Of a DNA stretch of 64,000 bases, positions 1 to 12,741 are shown in pieces. The position numbers were made by a program, and so were the translations under genes. Each line of letters begins with the position of its first letter. The stretch's first letter is position 1. Below the pieces are notes generated by a model, which worked only from the letters and a program-made list of their open reading frames with translations, was not told the origin of the DNA and ran no database searches. The stretch comes from Neospora caninum Liverpool (Eukaryota; Apicomplexa; Conoidasida; Eucoccidiorida; Sarcocystidae): the NCBI RefSeq assembly GCF_000208865.1, contig NC_018393.1, positions 3,676,714 to 3,740,713 on the forward strand. Reading direction: 5' to 3'.

Positions 1-2798
1 CGCGCAGTGGAACAGGACAAAGAGAAAGAGTCCCACAGGCAAACAGCCGCAAGGGAGGGGTGTAAGAGGGGAAAAAACGGGAGAGTAAGAAGAGGCAAGA
101 GACAGAGCTGAACGGAAGGGGAAGAAATAACATAACAGTGCGAAAGTAATGAAAGAGAAAGAAGACATCTCGAGGGAAAGGAAGGAACAATGAGAGAGTA
201 TATCGAAAGGGAAAGGCGAGAGCTTACCTGGTCGAGGATAGCAGCGGCCGCTTGGAGTGGGACGCCTCGCAGAATACGCTTGACTTGCAACCGCTCGTGG
301 AGAAACGGCAAGTTGTTCCGAAGTTCCTTGAGCTTCACCTTTAAAAAAACACGGACAACGTCATTGATGCGTCACAATCCTACATCTGAATATTTAGATT
401 CTACGTGTCTCTCCACCTATGTAGCGATACGAGAGTGACATCTGCATGTGTATGTGACTGTAGAGACGGGCAAAGCAGCTTGAGTCTGAGCCTCCATTTG
501 AAACACTCGAGCGGAAACGCGAGAGACACCGATTTCCCTTAGTACACACATCGACACGGGCAATGATACAAGATCATCAACAGAGAGTCACAGTCATATT
601 CATAAACACATATATTGACAAATATGTATATATATATATATATATAAATGTAGATTTATAAACATTTATGTATACATATATGCACAAACGCATGTGCAAT
701 CTACCACATATATTCACAGATATTAATACATATAATCTGGTGTGCGCAGGCTTATGAGTGGAAAGAGCTGTTCGCGACAGAAAATACAGATGGACTGTGA
801 TAAGTAGTTACCTCCAACTTTTCTTGTCGTTTTGCAAGGGCTCGAATGGCGAAGCTCCAGAGGTAGTCCTCGATGCACAGAAAGACGAAACTGAAGAGAA
901 ACGGGCGCAAAGAAAGGGAGCCTGGCAGTGAATAAGAGCGGCGCGAAACGGCTGAACAGGGTATAAGAAATGCACATTCGAGAGCAGTGGAAAGAAAACG
1001 ACGTAGAACAACCAAGAAAGCGCCTCGCCCCTCCTCACTGTGCAGCCTTCCCTCCCCTTCCCCGCCGCTCTCTTCCCATTCTAGCTCTGCGGTTCTTCCC
1101 TTTGCCGCCAAGGCTTCCAGATGTCCCTGTTTGTCAATCCGTCCTCTTCCTCGTCTCAAACATGTTTTCGGGCTTTCCTTCTCGTCGCAACGAACTCCGG
1201 TGGGAGCCTGTGCCCGCCTCTCCTCTGTGTTTCTTCTACCCCGGTGTCTACTGAGCTTAAGTTCTCGCCTGTCTTTCCACTTCGGCTCTCTTTTCCTCTC
1301 ACCCCTCAACTGCGCCAGCGACCGCCGTGTCACTTTCTGTCCGGTCTCTGTTCGCGGCGCTTCCGCTCCCAAGGAAGCGCGCGCTGCCCGCACGAGTCCC
1401 ACCCACGCCACCAGTCCCTGGTCCCCCCGGCGCAGAAGGCGAGAGGAGAGAGACTCGCCGGGTACACCGCGAAACCAACTCCCTGAGGCGAGACGCAATT
1501 TCCGTGTCGCAGCCGAGGGCCTGGACACACAAGACAGAACAGACAACGCAGGCTCAAAATCTGCATTCATAAACCCACACCAGACCCCCATGCGGCGGGT
1601 ACCCGACACACAATTTATATATTTATGTACATATATATATATATTTATTTATATATATTTATGAATGTGCAATGCAGATGTATGTCTGCAACTATGTGTG
1701 TGTAGGTATGATGTCTATGCGTATGTGGCTGTAGATGTATGTATGTCTACGAGTAGGTAGACATATGTTTATGTTTTACGGCCGTTCGCGCGCACCTGCA
1801 TGGATGGCAACGCCTTTCTAACAGGCTGCGCCCCCGCCAGCGAACAGCTAAGGGCGGGTTCAGGCGCGGATCGCGGAAAAGAAGCAGGTTATACGTGTGC
1901 AAATCTGTGCACAACTCCGACTCGAGGTCTTCCACGTAATAGTAGGCGCATGCAGAGTTTGTGTTGTCTTCTTCCAACGACGCATTTCCCCACAAAAGTC
2001 TTTTATGTCGGAGAAGACCAAGGCCATATGCCGCAACATCATGTCTCCTCTCAAGGCGACACGGAGGTGTTTCGATACACCTACAACGCTAAGTTTATAT
2101 GTGTATATGTACGCCAACATACAGATGATCTACAGATAGACACATGTGTATCGGTACAGGTCTGTGTTTCCCTTTACCAAGATGTATGTATCTTTGAAGA
2201 AACGTATTTCTTCTTCGACATCCTTTTCAGCGGCTGCACCAGCTCTGGAGCCTCGCCACCAACGCATCGTTTGTGCCCGTAGCTCCGCCTCGATTTTCTC
2301 GAGATTTTCCTTCTCTTCCTTCTCCTGTTCTTCTCCCAAACCCCGAGAGAGACCGGTTCCTTTTCTTCGCTCGGACACATGCACTGGAAAATCAACAGAA
2401 GAGGACGAAGAGGAAGAGGCAGAAAAGAGGGACGAAGAGACAAGAACACACTCGAGAATTAAGCCGCGGTCGTAGATGATTTCTTCCGCTAGGATGTCGA
2501 GGCGAACTGGAGAGACAGAACAAAAGAAAAAAAGAGAAACACGACGAACTGAAAGCCGCAAAGCCCCGCGAGTCACACTCACGGCGACGACAAAAGGCGA
2601 AACCAGAAGAGCAGAGAGACGAAAGGCAGGAACCGAAGAAACGAGCAAAACATGCAACTCGTGGCGACCGCTAGTTTGGGTTCCATTCCACACTTTCTCC
2701 CTTCCACTTCGGTCCTCGTCAAAAAGCATGCCAGGATTCACTCATAGGTATTTACGTACGCAGGGAGACGCACACACAAATGTAAACATGAATATACG

Positions 2799-2840
<42 letters not shown>

Positions 2841-3937
2841 AGTGAACCCTTAGTGACTAGTACAGCAAATACGTGCATTTGAAAAAAGCTGCACATGGAA
2901 TTGTAGATATACACATATGGGTGTGTTTTTGCCTACAACAGTGTGTAACGAAATCTACTTTTGCATGCCGGTTTTCTTACGCGGGGTAGGGAATCCAAAA
3001 TCCGAGATCAACACACCATTCTCGCGGTGTACGCCTTGGCCTCTCAAGTTGATGAATTGGGAGGGAAACGAGGTGGGCATGAACAGATGGGTCTCAACGA
3101 GAAGCTGAAAAAAGGTGAAAGAGGACACACACGAACCATTTGCTTCCTCACGGATTCCGTGCTCCAACCTGTAATTCCTCTCATGCTCGTTCTCCAAATC
3201 ATTCTTCTCCCTGCTCTACCATTCCTTCTTCTCGCTTCCCTCGCCTGTGCTCCCTTCTCGTGGTTCCCGTTTGCCTTCCTCACAACATGATTTCTTCTAT
3301 CGATGTCCTTCTCGCTTCCTTTTCTTCCACTCCATCTCTTCGTCCTCTTCTCATTCCTCGTCTCCATGTCTTCCTCTGCCTCTTCTTCTCCATCTCTTCC
3401 TCTCCTTCTTCTTGCCTTCCTCCTCTTCCTCTCCATCCTCTTCGTCTTCTTCTCCTTTCTGTTCTTCTCTTTCCTCTTCCTCTCCTTTCTCTTCTCCTTT
3501 CTCTTCTTCTCCTTCCTCTTCCTCTCCTTTCTCTTCTCCTTTCTCTTCTTCTCCTTCCTCTTCCTCTCCTTTCTCTTCCTCTCCTTCCTCTTCCTCTACT
3601 TCCTCTTCTTCTCCTTTCTCTTCTGCTCCTTCTATCTATTGTCATTTCTCTCTTCCTCCTCTTCTCCTCTTTTTTCCATATGTTGTCCTTTCTCTCTTCC
3701 TCTTCTTCCGCTCCTTTCTCTTGTCCCTTCTCCTCTTCTCCTTCTTCTCGTTTGCCTCACCTGCTCAGCGACTCCGAGGCCTCGCAGACTTTCTTCGACC
3801 GGGAGGAGAACGAGAACAGAGCCTCCGTCTGAAGACGATGAGCCGTTTTTCTCTCCGCCGGTTTTCCCATGGCTGCTGGGCAGACTGGCGGAGCTCGCCG
3901 CGGCCATCAGGAGACGCTCGTGGAGACGCAGCACCTG
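1..3937 (-). CDS. Unrecognised multi-exon protein, partial (runs off the left edge)
   Basis: Exons read on the minus strand, in transcript order: 3761-3937, 2981-3104, about 2178-2506, about 2100-1796, 812-890 and 228-338. Most junctions keep phase: GCTGAGCAG|GTGAGG, then a phase-1 donor at 2981 (CCCCGC|GTAAGA) joining to TT at 2506 to make a Leu codon, a phase-2 donor at 1796 joining to T at 890, and a phase-0 join at 812/338. The exon at 228 ends in CAG|GTAAGC, so the gene continues beyond the window. Recognisable stretches are FPSQFINLRGQGVHRENG, RLDILAEEIIYDRGLILE and LCIEDYLWSFAIRALAKRQE. The piece at 2178-2506 is open throughout and may hide a tiny intron. The upper end of the 1796-2100 exon is not settled, because its phase does not match the preceding donor. 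I recognise no family. More upstream exons are likely (one candidate near 5255-5340). The strand and the exons with matching phase are fairly secure; the function is unknown. Confidence 0.6.
3290..3760. repeat. Polypyrimidine/polypurine low-complexity tract
   Basis: The plus strand is almost pure C/T, built from repeated TTCCTCTTCCTCTCC and TTTCTCTTCTCC blocks. It lies in the intron between the exons at 3761 and 3104 of the minus-strand gene, so it is a purine-rich intron there. Open frames across it on both strands, Ser/Phe/Leu-rich on one and Arg/Glu-rich on the other, are artefacts of the composition. Confidence 0.85.
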
Positions 3938-5533
3938 CTGCAGGAAGGCGTGAGTCCCCAGAGACATCGCGAGAACAGCGCGGGAGGGGAAGTGGCGAGC
4001 AGTTGACACGAAACGAAAGGAAAAAAGAGCGAGAGGGAGGAAGGACCGGTTCAGGCGAGGGACGAAAGGGGATACGCGCCCTCAGGACATCTCCTCTCTC
4101 TGAGTCTCGGCCCTCCCCCCTCTGCCTCTCCGTTTTCCTCGAAATCTTCTCCCCTGGACGCCCCAGAGCCAGGCGCAGCCAACGGTCTCTCTCTTCCCTC
4201 TCCGAAGGACTTCCAAAAGGGTGATTCTCCTCTCCCTCCTTTTCTCCGTCGTCTCTATCGCTTCTCTTCTTCTTCAACTTCTTGCCTCTGTCCTCTCGCC
4301 CTGTCTCAGAAAGAGAGTTCAGGTAGGGTGTCTTTTACGGCGACACACAGTGCGGGTGGCGCGGCGCATGGCGTCGACACTAGGACAGAGTTTTTCGCAT
4401 GCAAATCAGCAAAAAGAATTGTCGGGTTTATCCACATGCGCGTCTCTCCACGCCTTTTAAGCACACACACCGGAGAGGTTCCAAAAGGACAAGACACGCC
4501 TGCACATATCTACAGAGCAATGCCTGCAATTTTTCGTCAAAGCACAGGCACTCACATGACTATATATATACATATATATACATATATACGTGCATTTGTT
4601 TGTGGACATACATGCCCGAGAGTGTGGAAGTTCTCGGCGAGAGAAAAGGACCGGTATGACAGGAGACAGAGCCTCGAAGTCGAAAGCTGAGCGCAGCGGG
4701 GGCTAGCGCTGGCAAGGCATCAAGATGTGAAGAAGACAGAAGGCGCATTTGACGAACTGGGATGAAAAGAAACGCGTGCAGTGAGGACGAAATTGGTATG
4801 AGACTCTCTTTCACCCGGACAGGCGGTGTTTTGAGGAAAGAAACGCCAGCGTCGCTGTCTTTCTCGCGACAGCGAGAGGCGAGAGAGCGTGAAGAGCCTG
4901 CGGCTTTGCAGCCTCTTTGTCCAGTAGAAAAGACTCAGAGGCGTGCATATCGCTTTTAACTGTCGAAATGAATTCCGAATTTTCCCCGAGAATGCAAAGC
5001 AAGCGAGACAGAAAGGCGTGGAGGGTCAAGAAAAGCTGAGAAGGCGCCTCGCCCTCGGTAGGGCCTTCTTTGCGCGACTGCGGCATCGCTCTCGCGCTCC
5101 CGCTGGATGTGCACACGAACAGCCGGTTCGCAGCCGTCGACAGCTCAGGAAATTCAGAAGAACGGAAGGAAGGCTTCTGTTCTCGCGATAAAGAGGCGAA
5201 ACAAAAGGCAACACATTAAACCCATCTGTTAGAGCAACCCATTTGTCCACTCCAGGCGCTACCTTCTCCCGACTGGTGCATAAAGGTAGAGGCTCCAGTT
5301 GAGCTGCGAATGTGTCAACCGTACTCCGGGCGCAAGGCGGCGAGTAGAAGAAAGAAAAGCTTCGACAGCGCCTTGTTTTCTCTCTGTTTCTTTCTTGCAT
5401 GCATTTCCCTTTCTCTCCTTTTATCCATTGTCACATGGAACACATTCCAGAAAAGGAAGTACAGGCGGAGCTACCGTCTCTCCTGTGTCGGCTGTGTCGG
5501 CAATCAGGACCCGGCACACCGCAAGTACACAAC

Positions 5534-5564
<31 letters not shown>

Positions 5565-8189
5565 CATATATATAATATAAATATATATATGTATCACATA
5601 TATAATATATATGTTATATATACATAATATATATATATATATACGTTGTATAATATATATATATATATATATGTTGCGACATGGGCATTTGTATACACAT
5701 AAATAAATATACATTTATGGTAGTGCATATATATGGTAGTACATATACGTATGTATATATGTATGTATGATGTACATGTAACGTATCTGTTTGTAGAGCG
5801 ATGGAATGAGAAGCACCGGGTATGGGCCCTGACGCAGCGAGACGGTTAAAAAAAGTGCAAGTTCAGCGCAGCGCTCGTCTCTTCTGAGCTCTTGGCACTT
5901 GGGCTGTCTGTACACTTTACACTTCTTTGTGTAGGGAGTAGATCATGTGTAGGTATAAGGAGGCGGAAGAGGAGCTGTTGCTTTAGGACTGTGTTCGGGT
6001 AGCGCGCTGCGACGAAGAAACACAGGAAAGGCAACCACTTGCACCGAAAAAAACGCCGGTCTTCCCTCATGAGACCCATTTGACCGGCCAATCGTTTCTC
6101 TTCTACGTATATATATATATGTATATCTTTCACTACGTATAAGTAGGAACTCTGCGACAGCCACCTTTTGTAACACTCAAGTTACCGACAGCCTTTTTTT
6201 TACACATTTAGACGTCGCGGACGCATTCATGTGTGTATGTAGGTCACGCGCAGATGCATACATGTGGTGTATTTGGATACGTACACGAGTAAATACAAAT
6301 ATGCGGTAACCACTAATACAGCATATATATATATATATATATATACAGAAAATACAGAGAGAGAGATACAGTTTGTCTATGTATCTTGTGCAGATCTTGT
6401 GCAGAAAAAACAACTCCATTTTTGGTGTGTGTGCTGGAAATGCGGCATTCGTTGCACGCTTTGACATTTCGAACAAGAGAGGGGTGAAGTCGATCGGGGA
6501 AATCTGCCGGGTCCGAAACCGCTTGAGCGAGTCTTTACCCTTCACGACATTCTCTTGCTGTCTTCCCTCGGGGTGTGCATTCGCAGCTAACTCCGATAAA
6601 TCGACACATCCAAGGGTTCAGCAATTCAAAAAACTATTTGAGCATATCTCTCGAACGCTACAGCATATCTGTACGCTTAAGCACATGAAGCATGTAGATG
6701 TGCATTTATCGGTGTACTCATTCGATGCACACTGTGTATCTCGGGGAATTTCTGTCCGGACGCCAGCTTTTCGAGGTGGATATTTTTGTGAAGCGGAGAG
6801 AAATGAGCGCCGCCTCTACGATTCCCAGACACGGTGTCGGTCTTGACTCTGGGTTTCCTTTTTGTCGGAAAAAATCTTTCCCCCCTCCTCAAAAAGCGCA
6901 TTTGCGCCACGCGAAGTTTTTCCGGGGCTGTTCCCGGGGCTGGCGGTGCCCGCGCCCTCTGGGGTTGACACGGGAGACTTGCGAATGTGCACCTCCCGCC
7001 CGTCTTGGAATTCACGAGAGGGGTTTTTCGTTTTGCAGGGGAGAACTCGACGTTTGTTGCTTGGCTTCGACTTTCGGCCTTGGGCCTTTTTTCGAACCGA
7101 CAGGTCCCGTTCTCCGTTCTCGTGAGGCCACCGATCACGTCGCCGGTTCCGTACGCGAAAATCAAATGCTGTTCCTCGCGTGGCTGCGTGAGTTGCACGT
7201 TCACGGAACGCCGTTCGCGAGCCACCGTGTTCGTCGGCACCTGCGGACTTTTTTGTCCCCCTTCTGTTCTGTTCGGCGCCTTTTCCACTGAGAGCTCCGC
7301 GTCGTGCACAGCTCTCTCCTCCTGCCCGATTTGTCTCTCGCCTCTCGCCCTGCCTCACGCTGTGCAGTGCAACGGCGAGAGAGAAGAGAGAAGAAAACGA
7401 CGGAGAGCGAGAGAAAAAGAGAGAACGAGGTGGAGGCTTTTGCGCCGTCAACAGGAGCCCTCAAAGTCAGCTGTCGCGTTTGGGGACGTCTTGAGGTGTA
7501 TGTGCACCTGAAACTGGAGTTCGCGTCGGCGCCTCTCCGATGCGGTCCCGTCTCCCGTCGAGCCACACTTTTCAGGTGTTGCCCCTTTTCTGTCGAGCGG
7601 CTTCCTTGTTCCACTCTTCTCTTCCCCTTTTCGGAAACGAGCCACGCGTTCCTTTCCTCGCTGTCCTTTTAAAGAAGATTTCAAACGCTGGTCTCTGTCG
7701 TTGCAACCCGAATCACGTGCACCGCCTCCCTGGTCTATGCACAGCTCGCCAACGACCTTTGTTCGCTCGTTCCTTCACGCTGCTGAGAACCTCTCTCCGC
7801 GCGGGTCCTTGTCTGGGGGCTCATCCTCCTTTCCGTTGACACCATTTCCGTTTTTGCATCGAGCCTTGCGTCGGCTGTCGCCTTTCGCGGCGGCCAAGGT
7901 CTTCCCGAATCCCAGAGGCGTCTTCTTCCTCGAAACCTTCCCGCGTTTCTTCCAGAAACCAAACCTCGTCCACGCTTTTCTCTACTCTTCGACCCTACCC
8001 CTCCTTCTTTCTCCCGTTTCGAATCCACATTTCTCGCTTCTCCACTCTCTCCTTCGCTCGCCTCTTTCTCTCTCCCCTTTCTTCTCGCTCTTCCCTTCTT
8101 TTCTCTCGTCTTCTCCCTTCCCTTCCTCCTACTCCTCTCTGCATTGCGTCCCCCGCGTTCTTTTGCGTTTTCGTTGCTTCTTCCCCAAG
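3938..8189. other. Intergenic region and leaders between the minus-strand gene and the PP2C gene
   Basis: No complete gene is visible. A weak candidate exon of the left-hand gene lies near 5255-5340 on the minus strand: it is open, reads LNWSLYLYAPVG and ends in AGAAG|GTAGCG. The block 5538-5800 is a long TA-rich microsatellite. The pyrimidine-rich stretch at about 7600-8189 just before the PP2C start is most likely its 5' leader. The two flanking genes are divergent, so promoters for both should lie here. Confidence 0.5.
5538..5800. repeat. TA-rich microsatellite block
   Basis: Nearly continuous alternating TATATA, with ATAATATA and TATGTATG interruptions. It is the longest of many (TA)n runs in the window. 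Others lie at about 624-650, 2800-2835, 6320-6345, 11340-11370, 27710-27775, 27813-27842, 32355-32376, 33908-33940, 34052-34080, 42055-42080, 44253-44297 and 48483-48520. Confidence 0.9.
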
Positions 8190-11100
8190 ATGGGCGCCTG
8201 CAAGAGCAAGGCGGCCAAGCCTGCTCGCGAGGGCGAGGCTGCGGACTCGCCCTCTGACGCGGCGGAGGCGAACGCGTCTCAGAGCTCCCCAGAATCTCCC
8301 ACGGCAGAAGCCCCGGCCCTCGTCAGCAACTCTGGAGACTCCCAGCCTGCCGTGAAAAGCTCGACTCGTCTGCGCGGGGCTTCGTGCTCGACCGCGTTCT
8401 CGTCATCCTCCTCCTTCGCGCAGAGTGCCGACTGCGATCCTGCAGAAAAAGGGAAACGGGGTCCACAGGCGCAGACTCCCGCGAATGCCGAAGAACCAAG
8501 CTCAGGTGTAGAGACAGTCGGGGACGTGCGCCGGCGTCGCCTGACTGTCTTGGGGGTTCCGGAAACCGAAACGGAAAAAGCGGATTCGGCGGCAGGCGCG
8601 CCAGCCTCTCTCTCCGAGCGCTTCAAAAATCCGGACGCGGAAAAGGCCACGCGTTTTTCAGCCTCGCGTTCAACCATCTCCGAGCGTTTGCCGGACGCGA
8701 GCGCCCAGTCCCCCTCGACTGTACATACACCCGGCGTGTCAGTCAACGGCCCCGCCCGCGAGGTCGAGAAGGCGAAGCACGAGGAGCCCGTTTCGCTCTC
8801 GGCCCTGGTGCGCCAGGGGTCTTTCGCGCGGAGTCTACACTCGTCGCCGCCGGCGTCCGTGGACGGTCGGTCGCTCATTTTGAAGGACGACGAGAAAGAC
8901 AAGAGCGGGCGCGGCGACAAGGGCGAGGGGCGAGTCTCGGACGCCGACGAAGCAGAGCTGATACAGCAGATCCGCCGCGAAAAGTCGCTCCCCGTCGCCG
9001 TGGAGGGCGACGATCCCGTCGCAGCGAAGGCCCTGAGCCTGAGTCGCGAGCAACCGGTCGTCGCGCCGAGCGAGGCAGACGACGCCAGCGTCTTTAGTGG
9101 CCCGGAGGGTACTCGGTCAGACAGTGGCCAGGCTGCAAGTGCCCAGCTGGTCCCCGCCCCCAGAGGCCCTCTTCCTGTCTCTCGAGAGGACGTGTGGAGA
9201 CACCCGGAGCTCCTCACAGCCAGCCTCTTCCTCGACCTCTTCACCCCGGCCCGGGACTCCCCCGCGTGCTGCTTCCTAGGCGCCGAGGCCCACTCTCGAC
9301 AGGAAAGCTTCGACGACAAATTCGAAGACGTCGCGGTAAGCACACAGCCAGAGGGGAAAAACCCGAGAGGTACAAAGCACGAGACGGTTCGGGTTTTCGC
9401 CGCTTCCCTCGGTTCTTCCCGCTTTCGTTTACTTGTCGCTGGCGACTCTACTTGCAAACCGTCTTTCCAGCGCTCCTGTCTCCTCGAAACCGGTTGTTCT
9501 CCCCTCGCCGAACGGCGCGCGTTCGCAGGGCGCGACAGCCTCACCGGGCGACTTGTCGACTGCGGCGGTACACTTTTGCAGGGCGTGCGCGACTCGCGCG
9601 CGTGAGGCCGTTTTCCCGTTTTCTGACTCTCTCTCGCAGTGTCTCTGCGCATCTCTGTTTCCGCAGATTCGGCCCCCAGGTTCCAACGTCCTCGCGATAA
9701 AGAAGAACTTGGGCTTTGCTTACGCATGCAAGAAGGGGCTGAAGCCCGACAGCCCGAACCAGGACGACTTTGGCGTGCTCTGCTGCAACGCGTTTCGCCT
9801 CTTTGGCGTCTTCGACGGGCACGGCCCGAGTGGCCACGACATCAGCGGCTACGTCCACCGCATGCTCTTCGCCCTACTTCTGAGCGACGAAACTTTGAGC
9901 CGAAACCCGCAGCTCGCGTTGCGGAATGCCTTCGTTGCCGTACGTCTGAAACGAAGACGGGAAGACAGCTCCGACCGTTCAGGACGCGCACGAACACGCA
10001 CGCGCCCACCACTAGCGCTCGCCACAGCGGTCTCCGGAGGACTGCGTCTTGCAGGAGCCTTTCAGTCAAGCTAGAGGGCGGAAGCAGACACGACGCACCT
10101 CGGGATGATCGACCTTTTAGGCGAAAAAGTGCATATAGCGTAGGCATGCACGTACGTGTGGTGCTAGTGGTGTGCCTCGCTGGGGCTTTTTGCGCATGTG
10201 TGTGCGTAAAGAGCCGTTTCTGAGAATCCGTAGGTCCACTAGGTTAGGCGCCGCGACTCTCCGTCGCATCTAGCTCCACAGAGCGGAGCCGAGCAGCCCC
10301 GCGTTTCTCGACGCGGTCCGCATCAAAAGAGGAGTTGAAGAAGGCGGCGGGCGGCACCCACACGCGTGAAGTAGGAGGGCGCGGGGTGCTTCGCGTCTCC
10401 GCCGCCGTGTGTTTGTCGTTGCGTCGGGCCTTTTCAAGTGTCACCTGGCGTGGGCCTCGCGCGGCCCTTTCTGTCTCCGATTTCGCTGTTCAGACGCACC
10501 AAAGTGTCCTCGCCTATGCCGCCCACACCGAGCTCTTTGACTGCTCGTTGAGCGGCTCGACGGCGTCCGTCGTTCTCCACACCCACCGGAGGCTCTTCGT
10601 GGCGCACGTCGGCGACTCGCGCGTCGTCCTCGCGCGCCAGAAAAAAGACGGCATCGTCGCGGAAGCGCTCACCGTCGACCATAAGCCCACAACGCCAGCA
10701 GAGCGCGCGAGAATCGAGGCCGCAGGTCAGCACCGCGCGCCGAAAACAGGTCTTTTTTTCCTCCACTCTGGTGTAGCTGCTCCACGTTGTGGCGACAGGC
10801 AGATCCCCACAGAATCCAACCGTCGCCTATTGCTTGTAGATCTATAAACAGGCAATCATGCAGGTACTGGTTCAGGCATATCCCTCCATAGATCGAAGCA
10901 CGCATGAATACACTCATGAATGCACACACACACATGAATGCACACATGAATACATACATATATATATGTATATATGTAGAGAAATACACGCCTGAGCATG
11001 TAGAAATGGATAGGTGTAAATGGGTTTTGTGTTTTCATGTTTTGTGTGAGGTGGAGTCGAGTGGGGGGTCGCGAGAGAGAGCGGTTCCGGGTCTCGGTTT

Positions 11101-12741
11101 CCTGCGCAGGCGGCGAATTGAAGAGGCTGGAGTGCGACATTCCCTACCGCGTCTTCCTCAAGGGCAGGCTGTACCCCGGCCTGGCGATGAGTCGCGCCCT
11201 CGGCGATGCGATTGCCAACCACGTCGGAGTCAGCTGCGAACCCGACGTCTCGACTGTGCGTCCCTGCAACTCGGGCTTCTTCGCGCACACACAACATGCG
11301 CACAAGCACACGTACACACATATGCATACGTAGAGACACTATATATATATATATATATATATTATATGTTATATTTGTTATATATGTATACTTGTGCAAT
11401 ATTCATGTATTCAGATGCACCGGTGTATGGAGGTGCGCCTGTGGCGGCACTGGGATATTTGCGCGTATATTGCGCGGTGATTGTGACGGGCGTTTCTCAC
11501 CTGAAACACGGGAGCTTTTTTCTTTGGGGGGCAGTTCGTCTTTGGCGCTGGAAAATGGGGTGGCTACAAACCGTGGCTAGCTGCTGGTGCATGCGGCAGA
11601 ACTTGGCTTTCGAGAGACGCGAGAGTAGGCAGCGAAAACGTTTCCCTTGTCTCCCTCGTTTCAGGTGGAGCTCGATCGCAGCTGTCTCTTTGTCATCATC
11701 GCCAGCGATGGCGTCTGGGAGTTCATCAGCAATCAAGAAGCGGTCAACATTGCAAGCGAAGTAAGTGCCTGATGCTGGCGGCTCTCCAGTGTCTCGCGAG
11801 TTTTCTTGAGCTCTCTGATCGTTCGTCCTGCGCGTTCGGCCCTCTCGCGTTCTCTCTTCCTCGCCACGCACCTGTTCTCTGTTTGGGCCTTCCGGGCTCC
11901 GCGGCAATTCTCTCGTTTCAACCAGCTTTGTTTCCTGTGCGTCGTCCCCCGTGCTTCCGAATCTCCTTTGTATCCTGTATCTCCTCCGGGCTATATCCTC
12001 CGATCTATCCTTTCCCACTTCCCACTGCCAGACCTTTTTCCAAAGGTTATCTTCCCGGAAGTGTCCGGTTTTCCTGTGGTTTTCTCCGTGCTCTGTCCAG
12101 GCCATGGGTGCGGAGCGAAAGGCGCGGACGAAGGCGGCGGCGGACCGCCTGACTCTCGAAGCCTTTAAACGCTGGGTCGAGGAAGAGGGAAACGTCGTCG
12201 ACGATGTGAGCAAAGACTTGTTTTTTCAGGAACTTTCGAACCAAGGGGGGCAGTTGACGGAAACGGAAACGACCAGAGCTGAAGCCCTCGTGTGTGCACC
12301 TTCGTGTTTCGTTCTATGTGGCGTTCCTGTCGATTTCTCGAGGAGTTTATATCCATATACTTCGGAGACTGAGGTCCGGGTGCGCAACTCAATCCTTACT
12401 CTTTTTTTCACAATCTACATGCTCATCTGTGAATATACGAAGTATGTGCATGTGCAGCCAGATGGTTGTCGAGGCCTCGATATGTGTCCCGTGAGATGTG
12501 GGCCGTTTGTTCTTCCGTTCCTTTGCACCCGTCTGAAAGCTTTGTCGTCAACCGCGTGGCCAGGAACATCGACAAACACGGGAGTGTATAAATGGATATG
12601 TATACTTTTCGGTTTTACGTGGCCTTGGCTTTGGTGGGCTGCCTGTTTCACCTTGGTGTTGCTCGCCCTGTCGACCTGTGGGTCGTCTTGTTCTTTTTGT
12701 TTGTTATCCAGATTACCTGTCAGGTTATTTGGCTCCGTTGA
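8190..12741 (+). CDS. PP2C (PPM-family) Ser/Thr phosphatase, N-myristoylated type
   Basis: Seven exons: 8190-9335, 9667-9939, 10494-10725, 11110-11255, 11665-11760, 12101-12205 and 12712-12741. All junctions are GT-AG and in phase, giving about 675 residues. The metal-dependent phosphatase should remove phosphate from Ser/Thr. Residues 1-382 are a disordered, Ser/Ala/Glu-rich region. The catalytic domain starts at about residue 383 and carries the standard PP2C motifs in order: NQDDFG, FDGHGPSGHD (metal Asp near 432), GSTAS, VAHVGDSRVVLAR, LTVDHKPTTPAERARI, LAMSRALGDA and IIASDGVWEFISNQEAV. The metal-binding aspartates are present, so it should be active. The start MGACKSK has Gly2 for N-myristoylation and an adjacent Cys4 for palmitoylation, predicting a membrane-anchored enzyme; the ATG has a good context (CCCAAGATGG). 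The last exon adds only nine residues (ITCQVIWLR), which complete the final PP2C strand. Toxoplasma has many PPM paralogues; I cannot say which one this is. Confidence 0.94.

Noticed and set aside
752..1664. Overlapping 200-285-codon open frames on both strands
   Set aside because: They fall in a GC-rich intron between two well-phased exons (1796 and 890) and have no domains.
3247..4224. Long Ser/Pro/Phe-rich open frames on the plus strand
   Set aside because: They follow a C/T-only tract inside an intron of the minus-strand gene; composition alone keeps them open.
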